A stretch of DNA of 64,000 bases from Mycolicibacterium bacteremicum (GTDB taxonomy: Bacteria; Actinomycetota; Actinomycetes; Mycobacteriales; Mycobacteriaceae). The notes under the pieces are model-generated. The model was not told the DNA's origin and did no database searches. It was given only the letters and a program-made list of their open reading frames with translations. Below are positions 50,212 to 56,595 of this stretch, piece by piece; positions within the stretch are counted from its first letter, which is position 1; each line of letters opens with the position of its first letter. The position numbers were made by a program, and so were the translations under genes. The stretch is from assembly GCF_943913955.1 (NCBI RefSeq), contig NZ_CALUAE010000024.1, positions 15,298 to 79,297 of the forward strand. Reading direction: 5' to 3'.

Positions 50212-51231
50212 ATGTTGGTACGCAGAATTGCCCGCCCGTTGTTGTCCGCTGCTTTCATCGGCCAGGGAATCGAAGCCCTGCGCGATGTGAAGCCTGCCGC
50301 TGAGGTCGTTCAGCCCACCCTGGACGGACTCCAGTCGTTGCCCAGCCCGGTCTCGGACAAGGTTCCCGACAACGCCGTGACCGTCGCTCGTATCAACGCC
50401 GCCGTCCAGATCGGCGGCGGTCTGCTGCTGGCCACCGGCCGGGTGCCGCGGGTGGCCGCGGGTCTGCTGGCCGCCACCGTCATCCCCGCCAATCTGGGCA
50501 GGCACATGTTCTGGGACGAGACCGACCCGGTCGCCAAGGCCGAGAAGCGCCGCGCCTTCCTGACCGACCTGAGCCTGATCGGTGGTCTGGTGCTGGCGTC
50601 GGCGGACACCGCAGGCAAGCCCTCCCTGGGCTGGCGCGGTCGCCGAGCCGGGCGCAAGGTCGTGCAGGCCGTTTCCGAGCGGCTGCCCGGTTCCGATGAC
50701 TCTCTGCTGGACTCCGAACTGGCCGACCGACTCGGGCACGGTGTGCATGTCGGGGTGGAGCGCAGCCGCGAACTGGCCGACGCCGCCTTGGAGCGGGGCG
50801 TCCCGTTGGCCGCCTCGGCCTTTGAGTCCGCCGCGGACTCGTTGGGCATCGCCTACGACCGCAGCGCCGCGGCGCTGTACAAGGGTGCGGAGAAAACCGC
50901 ACCCATCGCCAAGAAGGCCCGCAAGCGTGGTGCCGAACTAGCCGAGACGGCGCTGGACCGTGGCGCCACCGCGCTGGAGAAGGGTGCCGAGAAGAGCGCC
51001 CCGATCGCCAAGAAGGCCCGCAAGCGCAGCGCGAAGTTGGCCGAGGAGGCCGTCGAGCGCGGTAGCTCGGCCCTTGAGCGCGCGGCCGAGCGCAGCGCAC
51101 CGATCGCCGCCGAGGCCCGCCGCCGTGGCGTGGAGCTGGCCGAGTCCGCCCGCGAGCAGGCCGAAACCGCCTGGGAGCAGGGCAGCGATCAGGCGGCATC
51201 GGGCTGGCGTCGGGTGCGCAGCAAGGTCTGA
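50212..51231 (+). CDS. DoxX-family membrane protein with a three-repeat Lys/Ala-rich tail
   Basis: A 339-aa protein. Residues 1-135 are a DoxX-like four-helix membrane domain (LVRRIARPLLSAAFIGQGIE; INAAVQIGGGLLLATGRVPR; FLTDLSLIGGLVLAS). From 216 to 314 there are three 33-residue repeats with the core KGAEKxAPIAKKARKR, giving amphipathic, basic helices like histone H1 or LEA proteins. DoxX proteins take part in membrane redox protection. The tail could bind DNA, polyphosphate or the membrane surface (inference). The haem-oxygenase-like gene follows after 32 nt. Confidence 0.8.
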   Translation: MLVRRIARPLLSAAFIGQGIEALRDVKPAAEVVQPTLDGLQSLPSPVSDKVPDNAVTVARINAAVQIGGGLLLATGRVPRVAAGLLAATVIPANLGRHMFWDETDPVAKAEKRRAFLTDLSLIGGLVLASADTAGKPSLGWRGRRAGRKVVQAVSERLPGSDDSLLDSELADRLGHGVHVGVERSRELADAALERGVPLAASAFESAADSLGIAYDRSAAALYKGAEKTAPIAKKARKRGAELAETALDRGATALEKGAEKSAPIAKKARKRSAKLAEEAVERGSSALERAAERSAPIAAEARRRGVELAESAREQAETAWEQGSDQAASGWRRVRSKV

Positions 51232-51263
51232 TCCGGGGGATGTGACACCGGGGTCTGATTCGC

Positions 51264-52241
51264 ATGACCGCCTCACCGAAGCTGCCGGCCCCCGCCGGGC
51301 CGGTCTCGGGAGCGCTCATCGCACAGCTGTCCGGCCGGGTCCAGGATCTGACCCGGGTCCGGCCGGACGGCGCTGACCCCATGGGCCGCGACATCCAGCT
51401 GGCCCTCTTCGTGGCCTATGAACTGTCCTACCGCGGATTCCGCGGCACCGACCCGACCTGGGAATGGGACGCCGACCTGGTCGGTCTGCGTGGCCGCCTG
51501 GAACGGTCGTTCCTGCAACACCTGCGCCGGTGCGCCGGCGACGTCGCCGGTACCGACGCCCTGGCCGAGATACGCCGGCCGGCAGGTGAGCCGCCGGACG
51601 GGCCCGCACACTTCCTGCGCACCGCGGGCACGTGGCAGCAGATGTGCGAGTACTTCGTGCACCGCTCCGTGTACCACCTCAAAGAGCCCGACCTGCAGGT
51701 CTGGGTCATCCCCCGACTATCCGGCGCGGCCAAGGCCGCCCTGGTGGCCGTGGCGTACCAGCACTACGGCGCAAACACCGCCGCACACATGCGCCAGCGC
51801 CTCTTCGCGGATCTGCTGTCCGCCGCCGGCCTGGACAACGGATATCTGGCCTATCTCGACCTCGTGCCCGCCGAAGCGCTGGCGGCCGTCAACGCGGTGT
51901 CGATGTTCGGTCTCAACCGCAGCCTGCGCGGTGCGGCGATCGGGCACCTTGCCGCGGCCGAGATGGCCTGCGCACCCGCGTCACAGCAACTGGTGTCGGC
52001 CCTGCAGCGGCTGCGGGCACCGGCGACGTGTGCGCGGTTCTACCGCGACCGCATCGCACCCGACGTGGTGTCCGAGCGGCTGGTCGACGACGTCGTCGGT
52101 GGGTTGTTGGCCGATGAACCGGAGCTGGAGGCCGATGTGGTGCTCGGCATCCGGGCGCGCCATGTCGTGGAGGACCGGCTCGCCGAGCACATGGTGAAAT
52201 GCTGGGCGGACGGCGAAACGTCGCTGCGGCACCCGCTCTGA
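51264..52241 (+). CDS. Haem-oxygenase-like iron-containing redox enzyme
   Basis: A 325-aa all-helical protein resembling the iron-containing redox enzyme (haem-oxygenase-like diiron, HDO) family. Possible metal ligands are in helices with E/H spacing: LFVAYELSYRGF, MCEYFVHRSVYHLKEPD, VAYQHYGANTAAHMRQRLF and AEMACAPASQQ with later ARHVVEDRLAEHMVKCW. No haem-specific site is obvious. Its substrate is unknown. It probably shares the SigF-type promoter of the DoxX gene. It converges on the F420-type oxidoreductase with 1 nt between stops. Confidence 0.7.
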   Translation: MTASPKLPAPAGPVSGALIAQLSGRVQDLTRVRPDGADPMGRDIQLALFVAYELSYRGFRGTDPTWEWDADLVGLRGRLERSFLQHLRRCAGDVAGTDALAEIRRPAGEPPDGPAHFLRTAGTWQQMCEYFVHRSVYHLKEPDLQVWVIPRLSGAAKAALVAVAYQHYGANTAAHMRQRLFADLLSAAGLDNGYLAYLDLVPAEALAAVNAVSMFGLNRSLRGAAIGHLAAAEMACAPASQQLVSALQRLRAPATCARFYRDRIAPDVVSERLVDDVVGGLLADEPELEADVVLGIRARHVVEDRLAEHMVKCWADGETSLRHPL

Positions 52242-52242
52242 A

Positions 52243-53229
52243 TCAGTCGCCCAGTTCGGCACGTAGCGCCGCCAGCAGTGCGGGTGCGGCCTCGGCCAGG
52301 AACCGGTCCTGGCTGTCCCCGCCCACCTGGACCAGTGCGACGTCGGTGAATCCGGCGTCGCGGAACGCGCCCACCTTCTCGACGATGGCATCGAGGTCCG
52401 GTCCGCACGGTATGGACGCGGCCACATCCTCGGGACGGACGAACTGGCTGGCCGCGGCGAATCCGGCCGGGGTGGGCAGATCGGCGTTCACCGACCAGCC
52501 GCCGGCGAACCAGCGGAACTGGTCGTGTGCCCGTTCGATCGCGGCGTCGCGGTCGGGATCCCAGCACACCGGCAACTGCCCCACCACCCGGCCCTCCGGC
52601 AGGCCCATCGGCTGCCGCGCCCGCTGCCAGCTCGCCACGACGTCCCCGTCGGGCGCGGTGTTGATCAGGTGATCGGCCAGCACGGCGAACTTGTCGACCG
52701 TACGGTCCCCGGTGATGGACACCCCGATCCCGACCGGCTCCGCCGGGACGTCCCAGATCCGCGCCGAGTCGACCGAGAAGTACTCGCCGTGAAAGTCCAC
52801 CAGGTCGCCGGTGAGCAGCTCGCGGATCACCTTGATCGCCTCGGCCAGCATGTCGAGCCGGCGCGGTGCGGCGGGCCAGCCGGCACCGACGACGTGTTCG
52901 TTGAGATTCTCCCCGCTGCCGAGGCCGAGGGTGAAGCGGCCGTCGGCGAGGATCTGGACGGTCGCCGCCTGCTGAGCCACCACGGCGGGGTGATAGCGCA
53001 TCGTGGGGCAGGTGACATAGGAGTACAGGCCCACCCGCGAGGTCATCGTGGCGACCGCGCCCAGCACCGCCCACGCATTGGGCGCATGACCCTGGCTGGC
53101 CAGCCACGGCGAGAAGTGGTCGCTGCACACCTCGAAGTCGAATCCGGCCTGTTCGGCCGAAACAGCATGCCGAACAAGGTCTTTGGGTCCGGCCTGCTCT
53201 GTCATCAAGGTGTATCCGAAGCGCGTCAT
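52243..53229 (-). CDS. F420-dependent LLM-class oxidoreductase (TIGR03557-like)
   Basis: A 328-aa luciferase-like TIM-barrel protein of the F420-dependent glucose-6-phosphate dehydrogenase-like group. MTRFGYTLMTEQAGPKDLVR starts the barrel; FEVCSDHFSPWLASQGHAPNAW, VTCPTMRYHPAVVAQ, FTLGLGSGENLNEHVVG and GVSITGDRTV are the cofactor-site strands. The substrate is unknown; such enzymes link F420 to redox stress. The start is fixed by a perfect SigF-type promoter ending 9 nt upstream. Confidence 0.85.
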   Translation of the reverse strand: MTRFGYTLMTEQAGPKDLVRHAVSAEQAGFDFEVCSDHFSPWLASQGHAPNAWAVLGAVATMTSRVGLYSYVTCPTMRYHPAVVAQQAATVQILADGRFTLGLGSGENLNEHVVGAGWPAAPRRLDMLAEAIKVIRELLTGDLVDFHGEYFSVDSARIWDVPAEPVGIGVSITGDRTVDKFAVLADHLINTAPDGDVVASWQRARQPMGLPEGRVVGQLPVCWDPDRDAAIERAHDQFRWFAGGWSVNADLPTPAGFAAASQFVRPEDVAASIPCGPDLDAIVEKVGAFRDAGFTDVALVQVGGDSQDRFLAEAAPALLAALRAELGD

Positions 53230-53238
53230 GCGCACCGC

Positions 53239-53264
53239 ATACCCGAGCATCCGGCCCGACAAAC
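53239..53264 (-). promoter_or_regulatory. SigF-type promoter for the F420-type oxidoreductase
   Basis: Minus strand GTTT (53264-53261), 16-nt spacer, GGGTAT (53244-53239), then 9 nt to ATG 53229. This is an exact consensus match. Confidence 0.78.
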
Positions 53265-53271
53265 GCCGAGG

Positions 53272-53799
53272 TCACTCCGCCGGTTCATCGGCCGACCGCG
53301 CCGGCCGGCCGGCGCGCACCCGCAACAGGACGGGCAGCACGATCCAGAAGACGACGATGCCCAGGGCGGTGACCAGTCCGGCCACGATGCCGATCCGCGG
53401 GTCGAGCACGGCACCGAAGATCAGCACCATCACCCCGACCAGGGTGAGGGCGAGCAGCAGGATGCCGGCATAGGCGAGGCGGTGCGCGGTGTAGACGACG
53501 ACATCGAGACGGTGCCGGCGAAACATCAATCGGTGCACGCCGATCGGAGCGATCAGCAGCACGGTCGCGGCGATGGAACAGGACAGCGTGCCCAGGTACA
53601 CGATGCGCAGTTCGGGGCGCAGATCCTCGAAGCCGTCGTGGAACGGCAGGGTCAGCAGCAGGCCGGTGAGGAGCTGGACACCGGTCTGCACCACCCGTAA
53701 CTCCTGCAAAAGGCTGGACCAGTTACGGTCCAGCCTTTGCACACTCGTCTCGTTACGGGCGTTCTCGTTCCAACGCCGGTCATGCTCCAAACTGTCCAT
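53272..53799 (-). CDS. DUF6328-type four-helix membrane protein
   Basis: A 175-aa membrane protein. The N-terminal 30 residues are polar, then four helices at about 38-55, 68-90, 105-125 and 133-155. The opening NWSSLLQELRVVQTGVQLLTGLLLTLPFH is typical of the DUF6328 family, common in actinobacteria near stress genes. Function unknown. It begins 15 nt after the small DUF6131-type gene, completing a three-gene unit driven by the SigF-type promoter at 54.25 kb. Confidence 0.75.
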   Translation of the reverse strand: MDSLEHDRRWNENARNETSVQRLDRNWSSLLQELRVVQTGVQLLTGLLLTLPFHDGFEDLRPELRIVYLGTLSCSIAATVLLIAPIGVHRLMFRRHRLDVVVYTAHRLAYAGILLLALTLVGVMVLIFGAVLDPRIGIVAGLVTALGIVVFWIVLPVLLRVRAGRPARSADEPAE

Positions 53800-53814
53800 G
53801 ACGGACGGCGGGCA

Positions 53815-53970
53815 TCAATACCAGGCGCGTCGACCCGCCACCGGCCGACCGATGGAACCCAGCAGCCAGAACACCGCGCCGGCCACCAGCAGAACCACGC
53901 CGACCACCCACAGCAGGTACACGTCCAGCACGAACCCCAGTATGAGCAGAATCGCTCCGAGGACTATCAC
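53815..53970 (-). CDS. Small two-helix membrane protein (DUF6131-like)
   Basis: A 51-aa hydrophobic protein with two helices (VIVLGAILLILGFVLD; LLWVVGVVLLVAGAVFWLL) and a short basic tail GRPVAGRRAWY. This matches the small DUF6131-type proteins found in mycobacteria; function unknown. GTG 53970 overlaps the stop of the upstream gene (GTGA). A GGAGG lies about 10 nt upstream. Confidence 0.7.
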   Translation of the reverse strand: MIVLGAILLILGFVLDVYLLWVVGVVLLVAGAVFWLLGSIGRPVAGRRAWY

Positions 53971-54200
53971 GACACCCTCACCTCCATTGTTCCCATCGAA
54001 CTCGGTTGCGGCAGTTTGCAATCGGTGACCTTCGGATTGACCCCCGCGTAATTGAGGGGTCCCGCGACCACCGTCAGCGCGATGGATCCCGCTGTCGCGC
54101 AGTTCGTTTCTCCGCCCGCGAAGTAGTCGCGCTGCCACGCCGCGAACACCCCGATCAACAACCAGATCAGCACCACCGTGCCGATGAGTCCGCGTCCCAT
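53967..54200 (-). CDS. Small conserved mycobacterial membrane protein (77 aa)
   Basis: One N-terminal membrane helix (GLIGTVVLIWLLIGVFAAWQ), then a polar extracytoplasmic part with two cysteines (NCATAG, VTDCKLP) that could form a disulfide. I recall near-identical small proteins in several mycobacteria, with no known function. It is the first gene of a three-gene unit behind a perfect SigF-type promoter. Confidence 0.72.
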   Translation of the reverse strand: MGRGLIGTVVLIWLLIGVFAAWQRDYFAGGETNCATAGSIALTVVAGPLNYAGVNPKVTDCKLPQPSSMGTMEVRVS

Positions 54201-54219
54201 GAGGCCTCCATCGCTAGGT

Positions 54220-54247
54220 CTGTTGCGCGACTTGCTCTGTTGCGCGA
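54220..54247. repeat. 11-bp direct repeat in the leader of the small membrane operon
   Basis: CTGTTGCGCGA occurs at 54220-54230 and 54237-54247, a 17-bp period. It lies between the SigF-type -10 and the ATG at 54200 on the minus strand, so it is in the 5' leader and might bind a regulator or affect translation. Confidence 0.6.
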
Positions 54248-54252
54248 GCGGA

Positions 54253-54278
54253 ATACCCCGCTGACGGACCCGTCAAAC
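54253..54278 (-). promoter_or_regulatory. SigF-type promoter for the small membrane-protein operon
   Basis: Minus strand GTTT (54278-54275), 16-nt spacer, GGGTAT (54258-54253). The leader to ATG 54200 is about 45 nt. It is back to back with the promoter of the CsbD-like gene. Confidence 0.75.
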
Positions 54279-54292
54279 CGCCTGACGCTTGT

Positions 54293-54317
54293 GTTTGGGC
54301 CGCCGCCGTGGGGGAAG
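54293..54317 (+). promoter_or_regulatory. SigF-type promoter for the CsbD-like gene
   Basis: GTTT (54293-54296), 15-nt spacer, GGGAAG (54312-54317). The -35 lies only 14 nt from the divergent GTTT at 54275-54278. Confidence 0.5.
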
Positions 54318-54384
54318 CCCGGCGGTGTGCGGGACCGAGCCCCGCGCATCACCAATCCACTCCAGTAGCGGAAAGGTCGGATGG

Positions 54385-54621
54385 ATGAGCGACAGAAGCG
54401 GACCCGAAGAGGGCCTCAGTGGCGTCGTCGAGGGCGTCAAGGGCAAGGCGAAGGAGGCGGTCGGCAGTGTCACCGGCCGCGATGATCTGACCCGCGAGGG
54501 CCAGGCCCAGCAGGACAAGGCCGATGCCGAACGCGAGGCCTCCAAGAAGGAGGCCGAGGCGGAAGCCGCGCGCAGCGGTGCCGACGCCGCCGAGCAGCGT
54601 CAGCGATCCGAGCAGCAGTAG
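54385..54621 (+). CDS. CsbD-like general stress protein
   Basis: A 78-aa, highly charged helical protein: EGLSGVVEGVKGKAKEAVGS then VTGRDDLTREGQAQQDKADA, the CsbD pattern with a Glu/Ala/Lys tail. CsbD of Bacillus belongs to the SigB general stress regulon, the functional counterpart of SigF. GAAAGG lies 8 nt before ATG 54385. Role unknown; such proteins behave like hydrophilic stress protectants. Confidence 0.82.
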   Translation: MSDRSGPEEGLSGVVEGVKGKAKEAVGSVTGRDDLTREGQAQQDKADAEREASKKEAEAEAARSGADAAEQRQRSEQQ

Positions 54622-54657
54622 CGGCCGACGCCCGCGCCGCACGATCGGCCACGAACC

Positions 54658-54693
54658 GGCCCAGCCCGGCTCCCCCGCGGGGCTGGGCCTTTT
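54658..54693 (+). terminator. Intrinsic terminator after the CsbD-like gene
   Basis: GGCCCAGCCC (54658-54667) pairs with GGGCTGGGCC (54680-54689), 12-nt loop, followed by TTTT (54690-54693). Confidence 0.85.
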
Positions 54694-54819
54694 CGTGCGC
54701 GCCTCGATCGTGCGCGTCTCGTCGTGCGCGTCTCGTCGTGCGCGTCTCGTCGTGCGCGCCTCGTCGTGCCCGCCTTGTCGTGCGCGCCTTCTCGTGCGCC
54801 CCTTGTCGCGCGCACCTTT
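54693..54819. repeat. Tandem array of nine 14-bp units
   Basis: Nine adjacent copies of a 14-bp unit with consensus TCGTGCGCGTCTCG, one extra base after the first copy, start at 54693, 54708, 54722, 54736, 54750, 54764, 54778, 54792 and 54806. Units 2-4 are identical; later ones drift. It is non-coding, between the CsbD-like terminator and the usfY 3' end, and looks like a variable-number repeat. Confidence 0.85.
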
Positions 54820-54868
54820 TCGTTGCCCCTGACCCGCGGTCAGGGGACCTGCTTCGGCGACGCCGGTG

Positions 54869-55177
54869 TCAGCTGGCCGGGCGTTGCCGGACCACCTCCG
54901 GATGCGCCGCGTACCAGCGCTCCTCCAACCGCCGCACGCGATGGTGCTCCACCGCCATCCACAGTGCGCCGACGACGAAACCCGCGGCCGACAAGGCCGC
55001 CAGCGTCAGGCCGACGTCGTGGTGACGGGTGGCGAATGCGGCAAGGCATCCGACAAAGAGCACCAGCGACACACCGATGACGATGAGCGCGGGCATGATG
55101 ATGTTGTCTTTCATCGACTCGCCGGCGTGAGTGCGCGTCGTGCGGGTGTGATCGACAGGATCTCTGGGACCTTTCAT
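54869..55177 (-). CDS. usfY: UsfY membrane protein
   Basis: A 102-aa protein matching M. tuberculosis UsfY (Rv3288c) across its length: DPVDHTRTTRTHAGES at the N-terminus, two helices (about 24-45 and 53-72), and the C-terminal RWYAAHPEVVRQRPAS. UsfY is encoded next to rsbW-sigF in M. tuberculosis; its function is unknown. AGGAGG lies 6 nt before ATG 55177. Here it is separated from rsbW by about 5 kb of SigF-type genes. It follows the Rv3289c-like gene by 68 nt. Confidence 0.88.
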   Translation of the reverse strand: MKGPRDPVDHTRTTRTHAGESMKDNIIMPALIVIGVSLVLFVGCLAAFATRHHDVGLTLAALSAAGFVVGALWMAVEHHRVRRLEERWYAAHPEVVRQRPAS

Positions 55178-55245
55178 AGTTACCCTCCTGCGTCCCGACA
55201 ACCCGTTTCCGGGTCAGGTTCCAGGGTAGAACCGTCGCGCGGCGT

Positions 55246-55608
55246 TCACTGCCCGAATCCACCGATCGCCGGCAGGCCCATGGTGAGCACCAGCAACATG
55301 AGCAGCATCAGGAACCACCCGGCGCCCTGCCAGGCCCACCACCTGCCGTTGACCTTCCAGAGCCGATACGTGCGCAGGAACGCGCGCAGACCCGCGGCGA
55401 AGAGCAACACCGGCGCGCCGAGTGCCAGCACCAGGCGCTGGGGTCGACCACAGGCGGCGGAGTCGGTCACCGCGCCGTCACAGCCGTGTGCCAGCACCGC
55501 GGCGAGGATCAGGAAGGCCACCCCCAGAATCGACGCCACCAGGCCGAACCGGATCGCCGAGCGGGTCTCCGGGTCGTCTCGGTGTGCGCCGTTCGGTTCG
55601 CCGCCCAT
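55246..55608 (-). CDS. Conserved membrane protein, Rv3289c-like
   Basis: A 120-aa protein with three helices (about 20-40, 60-75 and 95-115) and C41/C52 in a loop (AHGCDGAVTDSAACGRP) that may form a disulfide. By position next to usfY and by size it corresponds to Rv3289c; function unknown. ATG 55608 overlaps as TGATG the stop of a 22-codon upstream ORF. usfY is downstream in the same direction. Confidence 0.68.
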   Translation of the reverse strand: MGGEPNGAHRDDPETRSAIRFGLVASILGVAFLILAAVLAHGCDGAVTDSAACGRPQRLVLALGAPVLLFAAGLRAFLRTYRLWKVNGRWWAWQGAGWFLMLLMLLVLTMGLPAIGGFGQ

Positions 55609-55676
55609 CAGCGCATCCCCGGCCGTCGGTCGGCGGGCACGCCGCACCGGTCGTCGACTGTCGCGCAGTGGTCCAT
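55608..55676 (-). CDS. 22-codon leader peptide coupled to the Rv3289c-like gene
   Basis: ATG 55676 opens MDHCATVDDRCGVPADRRPGMR in two parts (MDHCATVDDRC, GVPADRRPGMR) and ends at TGA overlapping the next ATG. A SigF-type element ends exactly 9 nt upstream, the same spacing as at other SigF-type genes here. It may serve to load ribosomes for the downstream gene, which has no strong Shine-Dalgarno of its own. Confidence 0.45.
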   Translation of the reverse strand: MDHCATVDDRCGVPADRRPGMR

Positions 55677-55685
55677 GGCGGTTGG

Positions 55686-55710
55686 GTGCCCGGTGCGGCG
55701 TGGGACAAAC
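55686..55710 (-). promoter_or_regulatory. SigF-type promoter for the leader peptide/Rv3289c-like unit
   Basis: Minus strand GTTT (55710-55707), 15-nt spacer, GGGCAC (55691-55686), then 9 nt to ATG 55676. The -10 deviates at two positions. Confidence 0.45.
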
Positions 55711-55746
55711 GCGCGCGCGACCGGTCCGTGCGGTGGCCTTGGCGTG

Positions 55747-56064
55747 CTACTCCACCCCCTCGGCGATGCGCTTGATCGCCAGCAGACGACGATCCCACTG
55801 CCGCGCGATCGCGGTGAGTTCGGCGCCCAGTGCGCTGAGCTTCGCACCGAGCGCACGGTAGCGGATCTCTCGGCCGGCCGGCACCGCCTCGACAAGGCCT
55901 GCGGTCGAGAGGACCGACAGATGCTTGGCGATCGCCTGCCTGCTGACCGGCAGCCGGGTGGCCAGTGCACTGGCGGACATGTCGGCCGAGCCGAGTTCGG
56001 TGAGTATGCGCCAACGGGTTTCGTCGGCCAGCACCGCCAGCATGACCGGCGGTTCGGCCGTCAT
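55747..56064 (-). CDS. ArsR-family winged-helix repressor
   Basis: A 105-aa ArsR-type regulator: AVLADETRWRILTELG, then SASALATRLPVSRQAIAKHLSVL as the recognition helix pair and AGLVEAVPAGREIRYRAL as the wing. No metal-binding cysteines are present, so it belongs to the non-metal group typically paired with SRPBCC (AHSA1) proteins. Its ATG overlaps the stop of that gene (ATGA). It probably represses its own operon through the TTGCAAC/GGTTGCA repeats at 56.5 kb. Confidence 0.88.
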   Translation of the reverse strand: MTAEPPVMLAVLADETRWRILTELGSADMSASALATRLPVSRQAIAKHLSVLSTAGLVEAVPAGREIRYRALGAKLSALGAELTAIARQWDRRLLAIKRIAEGVE

Positions 56065-56489
56065 GCCGGCATCTCGAGGAATCCGATGAGGTCGTCGAGT
56101 TCGGCCTGCCAACCGCCGGTGTTCTCGGCGTGTGCCGTCGCCGGATCGTCCAGCTCGTCGAAGCCGCTCTCCAGCACTGAGAGTCGGGTGCCACCATCGA
56201 TGGGGCTCAGCTCGAAGCGCACCACGGTCGAATTACCCCGCACCGGGTCGGTGTCGGACTGCCTGGCCCAGCGGTACACCAGCAGCGTCGGCGCCTCGAT
56301 CTGCTCGACCACCACCCGGAACCGGCCGTGCCCGGACCAGCCGAAGAATCCCGTCCCGCCGGGCACCGGGTCGAATTCGGCGCTGTCGCCCATCCATTGG
56401 GCGATCAGGTCCTGCTCGGTGAGTGCGGCCCAGACCTTCGCCGGCGCGGCGGCGATGTCGATGCTGCGGGTGATCTCGAGTGTGCTCAT
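56061..56489 (-). CDS. SRPBCC (AHSA1/START-like) domain protein
   Basis: A 142-aa ligand-binding helix-grip protein: LEITRSIDIAAAPAKVWAAL, QWMGDSAEFDPVPGGTGFF, then FELSPIDGGTRLSVLESGF and the long C-terminal helix QAELDDLIGFLE. Such genes are usually paired with an ArsR regulator; ligand unknown. GAGGAGA lies at good distance before ATG 56489. Confidence 0.88.
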   Translation of the reverse strand: MSTLEITRSIDIAAAPAKVWAALTEQDLIAQWMGDSAEFDPVPGGTGFFGWSGHGRFRVVVEQIEAPTLLVYRWARQSDTDPVRGNSTVVRFELSPIDGGTRLSVLESGFDELDDPATAHAENTGGWQAELDDLIGFLEMPA

Positions 56490-56514
56490 GGGATTCTCCT
56501 CGGTACCGGACGAT

Positions 56515-56558
56515 TGCAACTCCAGGGTTGCACATCGGCCGGGGTTGCTGCAACCCCG
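56515..56558. promoter_or_regulatory. Paired inverted repeats, probable ArsR operator
   Basis: TGCAAC-N6-GTTGCA (56515-56532) and the perfect 19-bp palindrome CGGGGTTGC-T-GCAACCCCG (56540-56558), followed by another TTGCA half at 56562, lie between the SRPBCC-arsR operon and the divergent Mrr-type gene. All share the GTTGC(A) core. Confidence 0.65.
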
Positions 56559-56582
56559 AAGTTGCATGTCGGCTCACGCTCA

Positions 56583-56595
56583 TATGATTCCGTGC
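56583..56595 (+). promoter_or_regulatory. -10 element for the Mrr-type nuclease gene
   Basis: TATGAT (56583-56588), a near-perfect -10, then 7 nt to GTG 56596. A GTTGCA half-site overlaps the -35 position. This favours a leaderless GTG start over ATG 56584. Confidence 0.5.

Noticed and set aside
54600..54815. Arg/Thr-rich small protein across the 14-bp repeat
   Set aside because: Produced by the tandem repeat; three-phase drift and an extra base break any fixed protein period.
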